A stretch of DNA of 64,000 bases from Phymatolithon calcareum (lineage: Eukaryota > Rhodophyta > Florideophyceae > Hapalidiales), in contig OZ345381.1 in assembly GCA_977006965.1 (NCBI GenBank), positions 1,922,001-1,986,000 of the forward strand, read 5' to 3'. A program made the translations under genes and the position numbers. This document shows, one piece after another, positions 52,942-63,833 of the stretch (position 1 is the stretch's first letter; every line of letters begins with the position of its first letter). Below the pieces are notes generated by a model. The model was not told the origin of the DNA. It did not search any database and worked only from the letters and a program-made list of their open reading frames with translations.

Positions 52942-53064
52942 GATTTCGTAAGCTCTTTGAATTGAGAACTTTTTATAAAAAGCAATTTTTTATTGGCTTG
53001 CTATCTGATTTCGTAAGCTCTTTGAATTGAGAACTTTTTTTTAAAAAAAAGTTCTTAACTCAAT
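52916..53064. repeat. 65-bp tandem duplication ending in an A/T hairpin
   Basis: Unit 1 is 52916-52980, unit 2 is 52981-53046, with GATTTCGTAAGCTCTTTGAA and ATTGAGAACTTTTT conserved. After unit 2, AAAAAAAAGTTCTT and CTCAAT fold back on ATTGAGAACTTTTTTTT with a small bulge. Confidence 0.85.
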
Positions 53065-53382
53065 CGAAGACGTTACAGTTTGAATTTTTGAACGATCACT
53101 CACATAATCTAAATCATTCAGATTCATATTATGATTCTGATCGAATCTGATTTCTGACCCCGCGGGCATCGACGAACGTCGGCAATCACGGGGAATACAG
53201 CGCAATCATGAATGATGATTCGTTCGATCAAGGCCGGGGTGATACAGTATTTTCGCCCATTGAATGACAACGTGTGTTCAAGCGGTTGCTATTTTAGTCA
53301 ATCTGTTCATCACCGTATCGTCCATTCAAATCTTGCTCGGCTATCTTCTGCGCATTGTAAAGTAGTCATACTGTAATTCTGT

Positions 53383-53404
53383 CAATACCGCTGCAGCGGT
53401 ATTG
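53383..53404. repeat. 22-bp perfect palindrome
   Basis: CAATACCGCTG plus its exact reverse complement, centre CTGCAG. Confidence 0.9.
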
Positions 53405-53501
53405 GATGCGGAATGTGCATTCGACGTTAGACAGGGTGTTAGTTCTATCTCTGATTTTTGACCCGACGGCGCCCATCCTCGTTGGCAAAGCAGAGGAACA
53501 C

Positions 53502-53523
53502 GAATGACATTGCAGTGTCATTC
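53502..53523. repeat. 22-bp near-perfect palindrome
   Basis: GAATGACA and TGTCATTC flank TTGCAG (one mismatched pair). Sited 97 bp after the palindrome at 53383. Confidence 0.8.
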
Positions 53524-54154
53524 AAGTGGTCCATGGACGGTCTTTTCCTCCGTCCGAGGTGCATTTTTCGGTATTTCAGGTATTGCTCCATAAATTTATC
53601 TTGACGTACCGCTCGATCAGCCTACAGCATAGTTCTTGATCTTGCAAGCTTGGCACTGCTTACTCAAGGAGTCCCATTTAAAGTCCCACCTTTGAGACAT
53701 GCCTCATCCTGAATGAGCGGGTACGGTTTTCTGCTTTCCGCCCAAGGAGCGTTGATATAATGTACTCTACTGTCGAATACTAATGTAATGTGCTGAATGG
53801 ATGGCAAGATCAGTGCTCACTTGTAGTCGAACTGTCAACGGCAGTTAAGAGTATTGGGTTCATCTTCCAGTGCTGTGTGCGCCGATATACAGATCCTGAC
53901 AAGCAGTGCCTAGCCGCACTCTGCAGCATACATCTGCAAAGGCTCAACTGCCGAGCCGTTCCACAAACAATGGAATATAGGAGACACTGTATGTATAGAA
54001 AACCATCTCGCTGATGTCGACAAGAATACTTGGTTGCCAAGCAATGGGGAAGGACAACCGCCGCTGAAGTCATGCCCGACCTGTACATTAGTTGTGCCTC
54101 TACCAAACATCCTAACCCATTCCGGTGTCGCTTGCATGCCCACCAATCTCCGCC

Positions 54155-55195
54155 ATGTCCCCCAACATTCCTACACTTCTTTTCTGCCTCGCATTTCTGT
54201 CCATTTTTGCAGTAGCACATGGACATTTATTCATGGGGAAGCCGCCAATACGTGGACTCCTTGCCGGTCATAACCTAGCCCCCTGGCTGAAACCAGTGCG
54301 CGGTGCGCCGCGGGACTATAGCGCCCACTTCCCCGCCGGCGACAAAAATCTCGACCCGGGCTCCGGACTCCGATCTCAAAAACGAGCGCTGCACGCTCAA
54401 AACGCCACATGGGCCCCATTCTTCCCGAGAGCTCAGCTCTTCACATGGCGTGCCGGAATCTGCGGCGACAACTACGGCGGCAAACAAGATCACATGCGCG
54501 GAGGCAGGTTCTACTTCAATGCCTACCGTGCCGCCACCTACACACAGGGTCAAGTGATCGACGTCCGAATGACAGTAGCTGCACACCACAACGGTTACAT
54601 GGAGCTGCATGTCTGCGACGTGAAGCAATGCGGTGGTGAAATCTCGGAGAGTTGTTTCAAACGCGGTGTCTGCAAACAGGTCCGTCGCGCACCGAACCCT
54701 ATTTGCGACAGAGGTGGCGACTGGCACTGTGGACCCATCCATCGACGATATCCCGGACGATGGTATTTCCCATGTGCGGAATATATGGACGGCGAGCACA
54801 CATTGGGCGGTAGATACGCCAAGTTCAGACTTCCGTCTCTTCTGCATTGTGACCACTGCGTGCTACACTTCTTTTACACATCTGCTAATACCTGCAATCC
54901 GCACGGCGTTCTTGACTACTTTAACGGCCCGGATCGTCCAAGGGCATGGGGGGACTGCGAGGGACAAAGCGGGGCATTGGGCGGTGTTACCAGAGTTCAA
55001 CCGAAGTGTGGGCCAAATCGCGTTCCGGAGGAGTACTATCAGTGTGCAGACATTCGCATCAAACCACGACCCAAACCGAAGGCGTCTCTTTTGGCGAGGC
55101 GACGCAGACAACGCAGACTTCGCAGACTGCGCAGGCAACGTAGACTACGCAAACTGCTCGAGCAACGCAGGCGACTCAAACGTCAGCGTCGTTGA
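54155..55195 (+). CDS. secreted LPMO-like protein (AA15/AA10-type histidine brace) with an Arg-rich tail
   Basis: 346 aa from the ATG at 54155 (the frame is open slightly further upstream but only from a GTG), intronless. Residues 1-23 form a signal peptide ending AHG, so cleavage exposes His24 (HLFMGKPP), the obligatory N-terminal His of a lytic polysaccharide monooxygenase copper site. The second brace His is probably His145 in AAHHNGYMELHVC, like the NHRGYFEF region of AA15. The domain closes with EEYYQCADIRI, matching the LPMO (F/Y)xxCAD ending, with Tyr295 a candidate axial ligand. About 16 Cys suggest disulfides. LPMOs cut chitin, cellulose or related glycans oxidatively outside the cell; the substrate here is unknown. 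Residues 304-346 are almost pure Arg/Lys/Leu/Gln, an unusual polycationic tail that could bind acidic wall polysaccharides (inference). Confidence 0.8.
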   Translation: MSPNIPTLLFCLAFLSIFAVAHGHLFMGKPPIRGLLAGHNLAPWLKPVRGAPRDYSAHFPAGDKNLDPGSGLRSQKRALHAQNATWAPFFPRAQLFTWRAGICGDNYGGKQDHMRGGRFYFNAYRAATYTQGQVIDVRMTVAAHHNGYMELHVCDVKQCGGEISESCFKRGVCKQVRRAPNPICDRGGDWHCGPIHRRYPGRWYFPCAEYMDGEHTLGGRYAKFRLPSLLHCDHCVLHFFYTSANTCNPHGVLDYFNGPDRPRAWGDCEGQSGALGGVTRVQPKCGPNRVPEEYYQCADIRIKPRPKPKASLLARRRRQRRLRRLRRQRRLRKLLEQRRRLKRQRR

Positions 55196-55783
55196 CATGC
55201 TCTTTTCAGTACACAAGTCGTGGCACAGTACAATGGGCATTTTACACTCGAGGATTGGCGGTACGTTGTCGAACTCCACTGGAATGTCGCTCACCCAGCC
55301 TTGCGAAGCTGCTACTGATAACAGCGTTATGCTGTGTTCCGAGAGACTTGGCAGCTCCCCCAAGCGACTACAGATACCTTCGTAACTTAAAAAATGTACA
55401 TCTTTTTCTGTGTCTTTATTTCTTCTGAGAACCCTTATGAGCAATGTAGTAGCCAACGAGTCTGTTCTGGAGATGCAAACTGCCCAGACCGTCGATACAC
55501 AAGATGGAACATTTGCGTCCGAACCCAATGCGACGCTCCTGTCTGAAGATCCTGTTGTATATTGTTCAGTATACTATGAGAGGAGGAAATGGAATCATGT
55601 TCGTAGAGTTAGAATCCTGTTTGTGTATGGAATTGTTTTCCTACTTTCAGAATGTACGACCTGCTTCTCATTGCCGATGCCGCAAGATTATAGTTACGGC
55701 TTCTTGGCAGGCAAGCGACGTGTAGCTAGTCGCAGATTAGATCTTCCTGTCCTGTAATGCACGCACTCGCGCGCGGCACAGGA

Positions 55784-55822
55784 TCCCCTCGGTTGCTGCG
55801 AGGGGACGCGCCCCGAAAGGGG
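55784..55822. repeat. two adjacent GC-rich stem-loops
   Basis: TCCCCTC-G...C-GAGGGGA (55784-55806) is followed by CCCC-GAAA-GGGG (55811-55822), a GNRA-type loop. They lie just before the retrotransposon piece. Confidence 0.6.
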
Positions 55823-55823
55823 A

Positions 55824-56375
55824 GTGCAGGAGGCAGAGAAAGCATTCGGGATTCTGGGGCTCACGGAGACCCACGGGTGGAATTCCGACCCTTGCGCTAT
55901 CTACACGGGTTCTGACGAGCGGAAAATTGCCCACAGGTCTACGACTTCGTCTTTTTGGTTCTTCTGTTCTATCCACGCTCTTATATGGCTGCGAATCATG
56001 GAAATTGACGGAAAAAGTGCTGAAGAAACTCAAGTCAACAAGTGCCAAGATGCTCTCGAGAATCTCGAAAAGGCCAATTGCCGATGAGGCCAGGACACCC
56101 ACCATAGACGTGATAATGCGAGCCAGAGACCTTCGTTGGAACTGGCTTGGTCACATTCTTAGAATGGACGAGCGCCGCCTGGTCCGCCAGGTGCTGATCC
56201 AATGCGTCAGACCAGCACCTGAATCAATCTTTGGTGACCTACCTAGCCTAGACGTCCAAACCGCAGTCCAGCTCGCTAACAATAGAATAGAGTGGAAAAA
56301 ACTCAGACCCTCGAATCGCTGCTAGACCCATTAGGGGAAAAGGCAAAATGAATGAATGAATGAATGAAGTCGCAG
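55824..56375 (+). mobile_element. internally deleted non-LTR retrotransposon (endonuclease scrap joined to RT C-terminus, AATG tail)
   Basis: Near 55824-55925 one frame reads FGILGLTETHGW and IYTGSDE, the style of an APE-type endonuclease. From about 55930 a different frame reads VLSTLLYGCESWKLTEKVLKKL and RWNWLGHILRMDERRLVRQVL up to a stop at 56325, the C-terminal region of RTE/CR1-type reverse transcriptases. Most of the RT between them is missing. The 3' end is GGGGAAAAGGCA followed by about four AATG units (56346-56370). Two older 3' ends lie at 36335 and 42611, all on the plus strand. Confidence 0.75.
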
Positions 56376-56435
56376 ATTGGGAACGCCTTTAACGCCTAGA
56401 AAATACAGGGACATAAGGCCACACAATCAAGAACT

Positions 56436-56530
56436 CGACCAGATATACTCCAATTGTTGAACAGCGAGAACTTGCTCCAGGGTAAGTTCTGGAGTTAAAT
56501 TTAATGCCATCTGAAACAAAGAAAGAAAGA
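56436..56530 (+). mobile_element. 3'-end remnant of the AAAG-tailed RNase H retrotransposon
   Basis: Encodes RPDILQLLNSENLLQG, matching RPVEILQYLNNENLLYG at the end of the copy at 40740-41334. A related 3' UTR and an AAAG-type tail (near 56515-56530) follow. Confidence 0.75.
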
Positions 56531-57188
56531 CCTCGATCTTAGGTATGAGGAATAGGGATACCTTCCAGAATGTTTGCAAACTAAAGCGTTGAGCAAGTAA
56601 CGGAGAGTGCATACGACTGACTCTGGATAAACTTTCAAACAAGTTTATTCATTGAAGGCCCCTCCAGCTTGAAAGCTTGAGTTCGTAGGTGTTGAGCGCT
56701 CGACAGTCTATTAAAGCCTTGTTCGGATCTGGCGAGGGACCGTCAAGCGGGAAAATCGCTGCCTCCAGTAAAGATCTACAGGCCCCTTACGTATGGCGGA
56801 GCAAGTTTGCGACACCTCGATGAGATGAGCAGCTGCCGGACGCCTCATTCCGGGTCACATTTCAGGACGCCTAGCCGTGGAATACGCCATCGCAAGTTTT
56901 ACTTGTGCAATCGTCGACTAAGGGTTGCCAGTGCATCATTATTGCGAGAGGCGTTTGCGAAATTGAGGAGAAAAAAGTAAACAGAAAAGCTGAATTCAGG
57001 TCGCATACGAGACAAAGTATCTCAAAACTGAAGATATTCAGGGTGAGTCCTGTGGGAAACCGCAGTGCATGCCAGGTTATATTGTCGAAACCATATACTC
57101 GACTTTCTTCGTAAGCCACGATCGTCGAAAGGTATAGCATGGATGAAAATCAGGTCCTTAACTGCTCCAAGGCCAAAGGGGAGCATTA

Positions 57189-57293
57189 ATCGTACCTCAC
57201 GCCGTTACATCCTCCATATAAAAACTATCCATTCAATAAATTTTATTGAGCAGATTGTTTCTATCTCGGGGATGTAACGACGTGAGGTACGAT
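57189..57293. mobile_element. 105-bp foldback MITE flanked by TA
   Basis: Terminal inverted repeats of 24 bp start ATCGTACCTCACG on both sides and differ at one position (CGCCG / CGTCG). A TA dinucleotide flanks each end (57187-57188, 57294-57295), as for Tc1/mariner-type insertions. The centre contains TCAATAAA-T-TTTATTGA, also palindromic. No coding capacity. Confidence 0.85.
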
Positions 57294-57637
57294 TATTCAA
57301 ACAAGGTATCTTTAAGGTGCACGGGCTGTTACGCAATCGCTCGAAATCGAGTTCTATTCCTCTCCAAGTTGTTGTGCACCTGTAATCAAAACTATTGCAG
57401 TGAACCAGGATATTCTGTCATTGTATTGAGTTCAACTCGTGTTACACTTCTTCGGCTCTCTTCCGGGACTCGAGGCCGCAGAGAAGAGATTGTACCACAC
57501 TGTAGCCGAAGAGGCGGAGTCGAAGACATATGGCAAATCTGCCGTTGGTCAGTAACTGTTATTGACCATCAAGGCGGGTCCGCGAAGGCGTAGCGCATGT
57601 TTGACAGGGACCAGTATGACCCCGTCTCCGGGCTTGC

Positions 57638-57674
57638 ATTGCACTAAGAAACTTAAAGTGCAATACATGCGTCA
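57638..57674. repeat. small stem-loop
   Basis: GCATTGCACT near 57638 pairs with AGTGCAATACATGC near 57656; imperfect, about 12 pairs. Confidence 0.5.
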
Positions 57675-57687
57675 ATTTTTCATCTCT

Positions 57688-57715
57688 AACTCGAACGCGT
57701 GCACGCGTTCGAGTT
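57688..57715. repeat. 28-bp perfect palindrome
   Basis: AACTCGAACGCGTG followed directly by its exact reverse complement; symmetry stops at both edges. It contains two CGCG-rich halves. Confidence 0.95.
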
Positions 57716-59811
57716 CTTCATGCACTGCATTTCTTTTTGGGTCGTTCGCCAGTCTACTTGAGAAGGATCCAGAATGGACAGTGTCTAATTTTTGAGATCG
57801 CGATAACTGCAACCCAATTTCTAGATTGTCGGTGACAAAGTCCCGCGCTTCAAGTTCGTTCTAGCTATATGCGTAAAATAAGCTGCTTTTTCAAACTTAA
57901 CGATCCTGCATTTATGAGTCGGTTAAGTCTCGCGTCATTACAACAGGCGTTCAGAAGTTCATCAAAGTGAGTGTCCCAGGTATGTACAGCTTAACCGTGG
58001 GCATGAAATGGATCGCGGAGCTGAGTAGTGCCCCCGGAACTATAAAGGAAGGTCCGGCAAGACTATCATCGTTAGGTATGAAATTGCGCTCACAGGTGCA
58101 GAATCTCTTCACTGCGCTGAATTGAGCACCAATAGTCAACAAGTGAACTTGATGAATGCACCAGATCTGTGGCATCTCGTATTTCTCTCGAACAAACACT
58201 GTCGTGAACGAGGCTGACGAGCCGCAAAGCAGTTCTACCACACTTTATTTATGGCCCCGTCTATTGCTCCACACATATCCCGGAGCCGTTCTGCAGGATT
58301 GTTCGGGTAGTCGCTCAAAAACTCTGTGCCCCCAGACTCTGAATCCAACGAAGAGAAATCAAGAATTCTTTGGACGTTCTTCAGCAAGTCTATCCTCGAG
58401 CATATCAAAGTTTATTTTGATCCAAAGGGAAGCTTTGAGGCGCTCGTTTTTTCCGTCGGCGTCTCCCGAATCTTCCTATTCCTCTCCAGTGCCAGGATCT
58501 ACAAGTATGAAGGCCCTGGCTAATTTAGGTCACCTAGAGTCAATTGCCATGCCAAGAAATACGCATAGGCAACAATTCAATCCGGCACGCCTGCGCTCCT
58601 ACACCATTGCTTTCCGGATGCACCAAGTTTCAGTTGCCACGTCATCACCACACACAGTTCGGCATTGACACAGTTTGGATCCAAAAGCGGATACCCTTGC
58701 CTGTCAGGTTGCACTTGGTCCCTGTTCTGAAACATTGAGTTTTAGACGACTTGACGTGCCGTACGTAACCCTCTCTTACTACACATCCATTTCTGAACAA
58801 ATCTGGACCAAATTGGACATCCTACATTTTTGAATACATTCTGCAGATTTTTTTTGCTAAAATGATTTAAAAATAGTCCATTTCAGGTGTTGGAAGTTAC
58901 CTTTCGAAGTATTCACTGCAGCTATCGAACTTCAGCACTATTTCAACTTGCTTCTCTATCATCCTTAAGGTCCTAGAAATGATATGCGACCAGTTCTGCA
59001 CAGCAAGAGTAAAGCTCTTGCAGCCCGAAATGTTGCGTTTTTGGCCAGGAAACGAAGGTTTAGTGGATGAAGAAACTGCATGAAACATTCTTGTGTCTAA
59101 CGTGTTGGGCAAAAGGAAAACATATGTCCAAGAATTGTTGTGAAGAATACTTCTAGCATGAAATAAGACCCATAGCCTAACATGTGAGCCCTCTACATCA
59201 TCTAAACGAATAGGCAATTTTAGACGGACAAAACGCCATTTTGCTTGTAGCATCGCATACGGGGCACGAAATCACCCCAAACCTTCTCACCTCGGATGCA
59301 TGTCCGCGAAGAAGGACTAGAAATGCTCCATGAAGCATTGCAATAGGCGGGAGACTCCCAATAAAATTGTTTTACTGTGTCCTGATAAACCTCAATTTTT
59401 GCAGTACGAGAGGGTTAACGGGCTTCCGCTCACAGTAAGCTTACTGGACCTGAGTTCTGCCACAGTAAATACTCTCTCTTGCTGCCAATAGCATCATTAA
59501 ACGAATTGTACATAATTTGTGCCATTGCCTTATTTCCTTTTTGAAAGCTGAAACCAGCAAATTGAGGGAAAATTCGCTTGCAATTCAACTCCAAACATAC
59601 ATTTGGTGTGCATTACCAGCGTACGATTCTGCTTTAGCAACTCTGTACTACCTAACCAGTGTTCGTAGGTTATTCAGGCTTTCAGTTTAAACTGAGAGTG
59701 CATGCGCGGTATGCCGACACAGATACATTCTCAAACTACGTATTCGACGAAAAACTTGTCGGATCCAATGAAAATATATAATCTCAATTCACAATTCAGG
59801 GCGCCTTTCTG

Positions 59812-60138
59812 CAAAGCATTGGAAAAAATAATTGCTATTGTAATTATTTAAATTATTGTTCCAATAATTTATTCCTGAGTCTCGCATATTTATTGTATTT
59901 ATTGAGATCGTCGTGGTTGCGACAATTATTGTATCGGACTCCTCATTTTTTCGATCCGGTTATTCTATCGCGACAGAAAGTAGCAAGAAGGATCCAATAA
60001 TTCGGGGAATAACCAGTTATTTATACCTCGCTGAACTTGAATACAATAATTTATTGCTTCTGCGTTCAACAATAAATTATTTATTCTCGACACTTTTCGA
60101 GAAAAGAATAAAAATAAATAAATAATTCCAATGCTTTG
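59812..60138. mobile_element. hAT-type MITE, copy 1 (327 bp)
   Basis: Ends are CAAAGCATTGG and CCAATGCTTTG. An exact 8-bp target duplication, CCTTTCTG, lies at 59804-59811 and 60139-60146; 8-bp duplications mark the hAT superfamily. The interior is AT-rich without a transposase, so a source element elsewhere must have mobilised it. By eye identical to copy 2 over the whole length. Confidence 0.93.
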
Positions 60139-61030
60139 CCTTTCTGCCTGTCTTGGCAACAACTGCCCCTGGAATCGAGCGCGAACCAATGCTTTTCTTT
60201 TTTTCACTCCATTCTGGGGCGGCACTCAATGCACCAAAACATTTAGTACGGAGCACCTCAGAATGGTGGTGCTGTAGCTATATGCGTTCTGGACGCGATT
60301 GCATTGGTCAGAAGTCTATATCCAAAAAGGTCGTTGTAGTGTACTTTGTAAAGTAGACATTCGCGAGCTTTGTGAGGGATACCAGAGGTCTTTTTATGGA
60401 AACGATGCCACGCACACGGGCGAATTCAACCATGCAAAAATGGAACCTCTCACAGTGACGATCATCGTGATAATCCACTTGTTTCCATAAACGGGGCATT
60501 ACACACATGTTTACGTGGAACACTCTTGTCGAACATCGTGCAGCATCTTACTGCGAAAACAAGTTCAGCGAAAACTGAACTCGCTTACGTCAGCGGTACC
60601 CCGCCGGCTCTGTCTTCATATCATGCCCTAGTGTCTATTGTATGGGAATTTGCCCAACTGAAGACATTACTTGTTCTGAATTAGTCAAGTGCATATTACT
60701 CATCAGCATTGTCGCCAATAACGTCAAGATCATGTATCTTCTCTACGTGGCAGTGTAAAGCAGTTCCTACCAGTAGATCTACGAAATACGTAAATTAGAG
60801 CTTTGTTAAGTCCGCTAGAAGACGAATAGGTAGCTTCGCCTTCTATATATTGTTCAAGTGTGGCACCTATTTTGCAAGGTAGAAGGGGCGAATACTCCAC
60901 ACTATTACGTTTCCTCTTCGTAGGCGTGTAATGAGTGCCAGCTCTACTCCTCACACAGATGTCGGGTCCCGGGTGACGGAGTGACGTCGAGTCGTCTGAG
61001 CTGTAGCCAAGCTGCTTCGCCAACTCGACA

Positions 61031-61091
61031 AAAGAAAACGACTCAGAACAAGTTCCTTTTAGAAATGAACTTGTGCAGAGTCATTTTCTTT
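61031..61091. repeat. inverted repeat, 25-bp arms, 11-nt loop
   Basis: Left arm 61031-61055 (AAAGAAAACGACTCAG...) pairs with 61067-61091 at 22 of 25 positions. Confidence 0.85.
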
Positions 61092-62326
61092 CGTCATTCT
61101 GCATGAGCTCCTGAGTCCGGCAAGCACCAATAAACGACACACAGGGCCACAATAGAATTAATGACTCAAAATTATCAATCTCGACTACGCATCTTTTCCT
61201 CCAAATTCAGGCTCTCTTGGCGGAATAGATTCTGCCTGCCAATTTTTGTCACGAAACGGCAATGAACAGTTCAGAACAATAGAGAGTTTATTACCTTTCG
61301 CGTGCTCAGCGTTGTAGAACCTCGCGAAGGTCCACGTGCTGTTCAAGAATGTCGTCACACACCAGTTAGTCTTAGCGATCCATAATGACCGCTGGTTTCC
61401 CAAACGAGGACCGGGCATGGCGAGACGCCTCCACCAGCCACTTCTCTCCGTGTACTCCCGGAAGGAGCACTGAGCCGACAAAGACTTGGTGTTTCTTATT
61501 CCGACTGCCTTCCGACACAATGCTGTGCTCGGGTGCTGTCGCATTTATACCATTCCGAATCTGGTCATCGGCGCTGGAGTATAAGCCGGCGCTCATCCAG
61601 AGCCAGTTAGACTGTCTCCGAATTTACTGTCTTGCTATGAGAAACAGGCGGCAGTGTGCGAGACAGAGTCACTTGAGACCAGTTATTTCTTGTCTTCTCG
61701 AGAGCAATTATTCGCGACCTCAAATTTGCGACAATTTTAGCGCACGCGGAATAGTATATTTCGCATACTTCGGGTTGGGGTGTAGATAGACCAAAAAGGG
61801 TATGTCCGTTATCCGGCTTACGCCAACAAGAGATGTACTTCCAAGGTAGTTGTCGACATTTAGTAATGGTGATGTCGGCCCAACAACGTTAGAGACATCA
61901 TTATCGAACCACCATCCCAGCACACACGCACCATGGAGACACATTGGACAATCTTAGAGAGCTCGATTTTGGAGAGACAGCCACTGGTTTTTATGACTGC
62001 CGTTTAAAAACAGCTCCATCGATTTTCAGATTCATTTGGGGAAGGATCTCCGGCGTCTGGACACTTGAAAAAACGAGTCATAATAGAACCGACTCTGAAG
62101 TTTCTTCTCGTACAATTTCCTGCACCTTTGTTTGTTTGTTTATTGCAGGTTATTCGAATTACACAAAGTGTACATTATTCAACATCTAGGGGTCCTCTAA
62201 ATGTTCCTGATATGGATCCATTCCTGGTACTCGCGTATCTGCTTCGCGCTAGTACTGCTGCACACCACTCCACGGCGACATCCGTGTGCCCTTTGCGGAA
62301 CGTTAATTCAATTCTTGCTTGTGACA

Positions 62327-62749
62327 GGACTCGAACCGGCGACCTCAACATTCCAAAGCATTGGAAAAAATAATTGCTATTGTAATTATTTAAATTATTG
62401 TTCCAATAATTTATTCCTGAGTCTCGCATATTTATTGTATTTATTGAGATCGTCGTGGTTGCGACAATTATTGTATCGGACTCCTCATTTTTTCGATCCG
62501 GTTATTCTATCGCGACAGAAAGTAGCAAGAAGGATCCAATAATTCGGGGAATAACCAGTTATTTATACCTCGCTGAACTTGAATACAATAATTTATTGCT
62601 TCTGCGTTCAACAATAAATTATTTATTCTCGACACTTTTCGAGAAAAGAATAAAAATAAATAAATAATTCCAATGCTTTGCAACATTCCTGCCTGTATCA
62701 AACCGAAATATGCGCACAGGTGCGCGGAGGCAGTTTTACCACTATACCA
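62327..62749 (-). other. tRNA-like (Pol III type 2 promoter) sequence, possibly a SINE, interrupted by a MITE
   Basis: On the minus strand an A-box (TGGTATAGTGG, 62749-62739) and a consensus B-box (GGTTCGAGTCC, 62337-62327) are separated by hAT MITE copy 2. Removing the MITE and one target duplication brings the boxes about 77 bp apart. CTGCC and GGCAG could form an anticodon-like stem, but the acceptor and T stems do not pair well, so an intact tRNA gene is unlikely. A tRNA-derived SINE or pseudogene fits better. Confidence 0.5.
62354..62680. mobile_element. hAT-type MITE, copy 2 (327 bp)
   Basis: Same 327-bp element and orientation as copy 1. Its exact 8-bp target duplication is CAACATTC (62346-62353 and 62681-62688). 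It is inserted inside the tRNA-like sequence. Identity of the copies plus intact duplications points to recent movement. Confidence 0.93.
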
Positions 62750-63833
62750 CAGGTGGGATCCTGCACCTTTACAGACGTAATTTCCGCAATTTTTTTCAGG
62801 GTACTAAGAAGTCTGGAGCACTATTTCAGACTTGTTACTGCTGTTGATTTGGTATAAACGGGGGTACCCGCTCGCCGTCGAGCATCATTCTCTTGTCGCA
62901 TCATGACACTGATTTACTCCAGTCGACGATCAAACACTTTATTGCTCCCTGTGCTCGAAAATATCCCTACCTAACACAAGTTGCAATCTCCGAGTACAGA
63001 AGAAAGTGTGTTCTCTGTGAATGTGGCCCCTAACAACATTTGCACTCTATTTACATTACTGTACCTTTTTTAGCTGGGAAATGTTGCCTCAATTGAGGAT
63101 TTCCGTATAGTAGAAACTAGTCGAGCTATCGGAAGCTTCTGATTATTTTTACACGAACTGGAGTGGGTTTCCTAACTGACAGAAGACTGTGCGTCGTGTC
63201 GATGCTGGAGATGGCAAACTGTCACCATTGGGCTCCGGGATATGACCTAATTTGTCCGCTTGCCGCAATAATTTCCATTTTAACTAGGGCATTGGAGTGG
63301 GGAGTTGAAGTGTACAATTCGTACACCAATGTCGGAGATGAGGCTGGCTCGCACCTTTACTACCGTATCTGTTCCTATGCAACCGATCGAATTCCGCAAA
63401 TATTTCTCTCGATGAATTGATCTCGATCGAACGCAATTCAAGCAGGGAGAGAGCAAGAAAATTTCCTGTCCAAAGGAGCTGTGGACGAGTCTGGAATAGT
63501 CCATTGCCATGGATCATTCATGACTCGTCCATGGAAACAACCGGATGACTGTCATTGCTGATCATCTCTAGCGATCCTCTTTGAAAGCACAGCAGACGAA
63601 CCTGGGAAAAGAATCTCCGTTTGATCGACTCCGTGCGCATGGACCACGAGACGTCTGTACTGTGCTGTGCGTTTTCCACACGGCTGAGTCTCATGGCAAC
63701 TGCAAATCAGAAACTGTAAATATATGCAATTTGTTTTGTTCGTCAATGAAAATATTTATTTCAGACTTTTAATTGGCTGATGTGGAGCTGTTTCGAATTT
63801 TATTTCGGGAAGGTCAAACTCTCCGTGCGCTGA

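Larger units (their letters stand above)
47017..54154. other. long gene-free stretch dominated by repeats and a decayed transposon
   Basis: About 7.1 kb. Contents: TACAGTA-type words near 47623 and 47692, an inverted repeat (48307-48344), a 193-bp tandem duplication (49160-49545), the piggyBac-like element (50287-52197), a GC-rich patch with no recognised gene (52200-52700), hairpins and a 65-bp tandem duplication (52908-53064) and two palindromes (53383, 53502). A 78-codon frame at 52672-52908 has no support. Confidence 0.5.

Noticed and set aside
58156-58668. 170-codon plus-strand frame
   Set aside because: Ser/Pro-rich, no recognisable domain, inside repeat-rich DNA.
58897-59253. 118-codon minus-strand frame
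   Set aside because: Somewhat protein-like composition but no family match and no neighbouring exon; could be transposon debris.
59913-60125. Identical 70-codon frames in both MITE copies (also at 62455)
   Set aside because: Both lie inside the same non-autonomous element; identity reflects the MITE copies, not protein selection.
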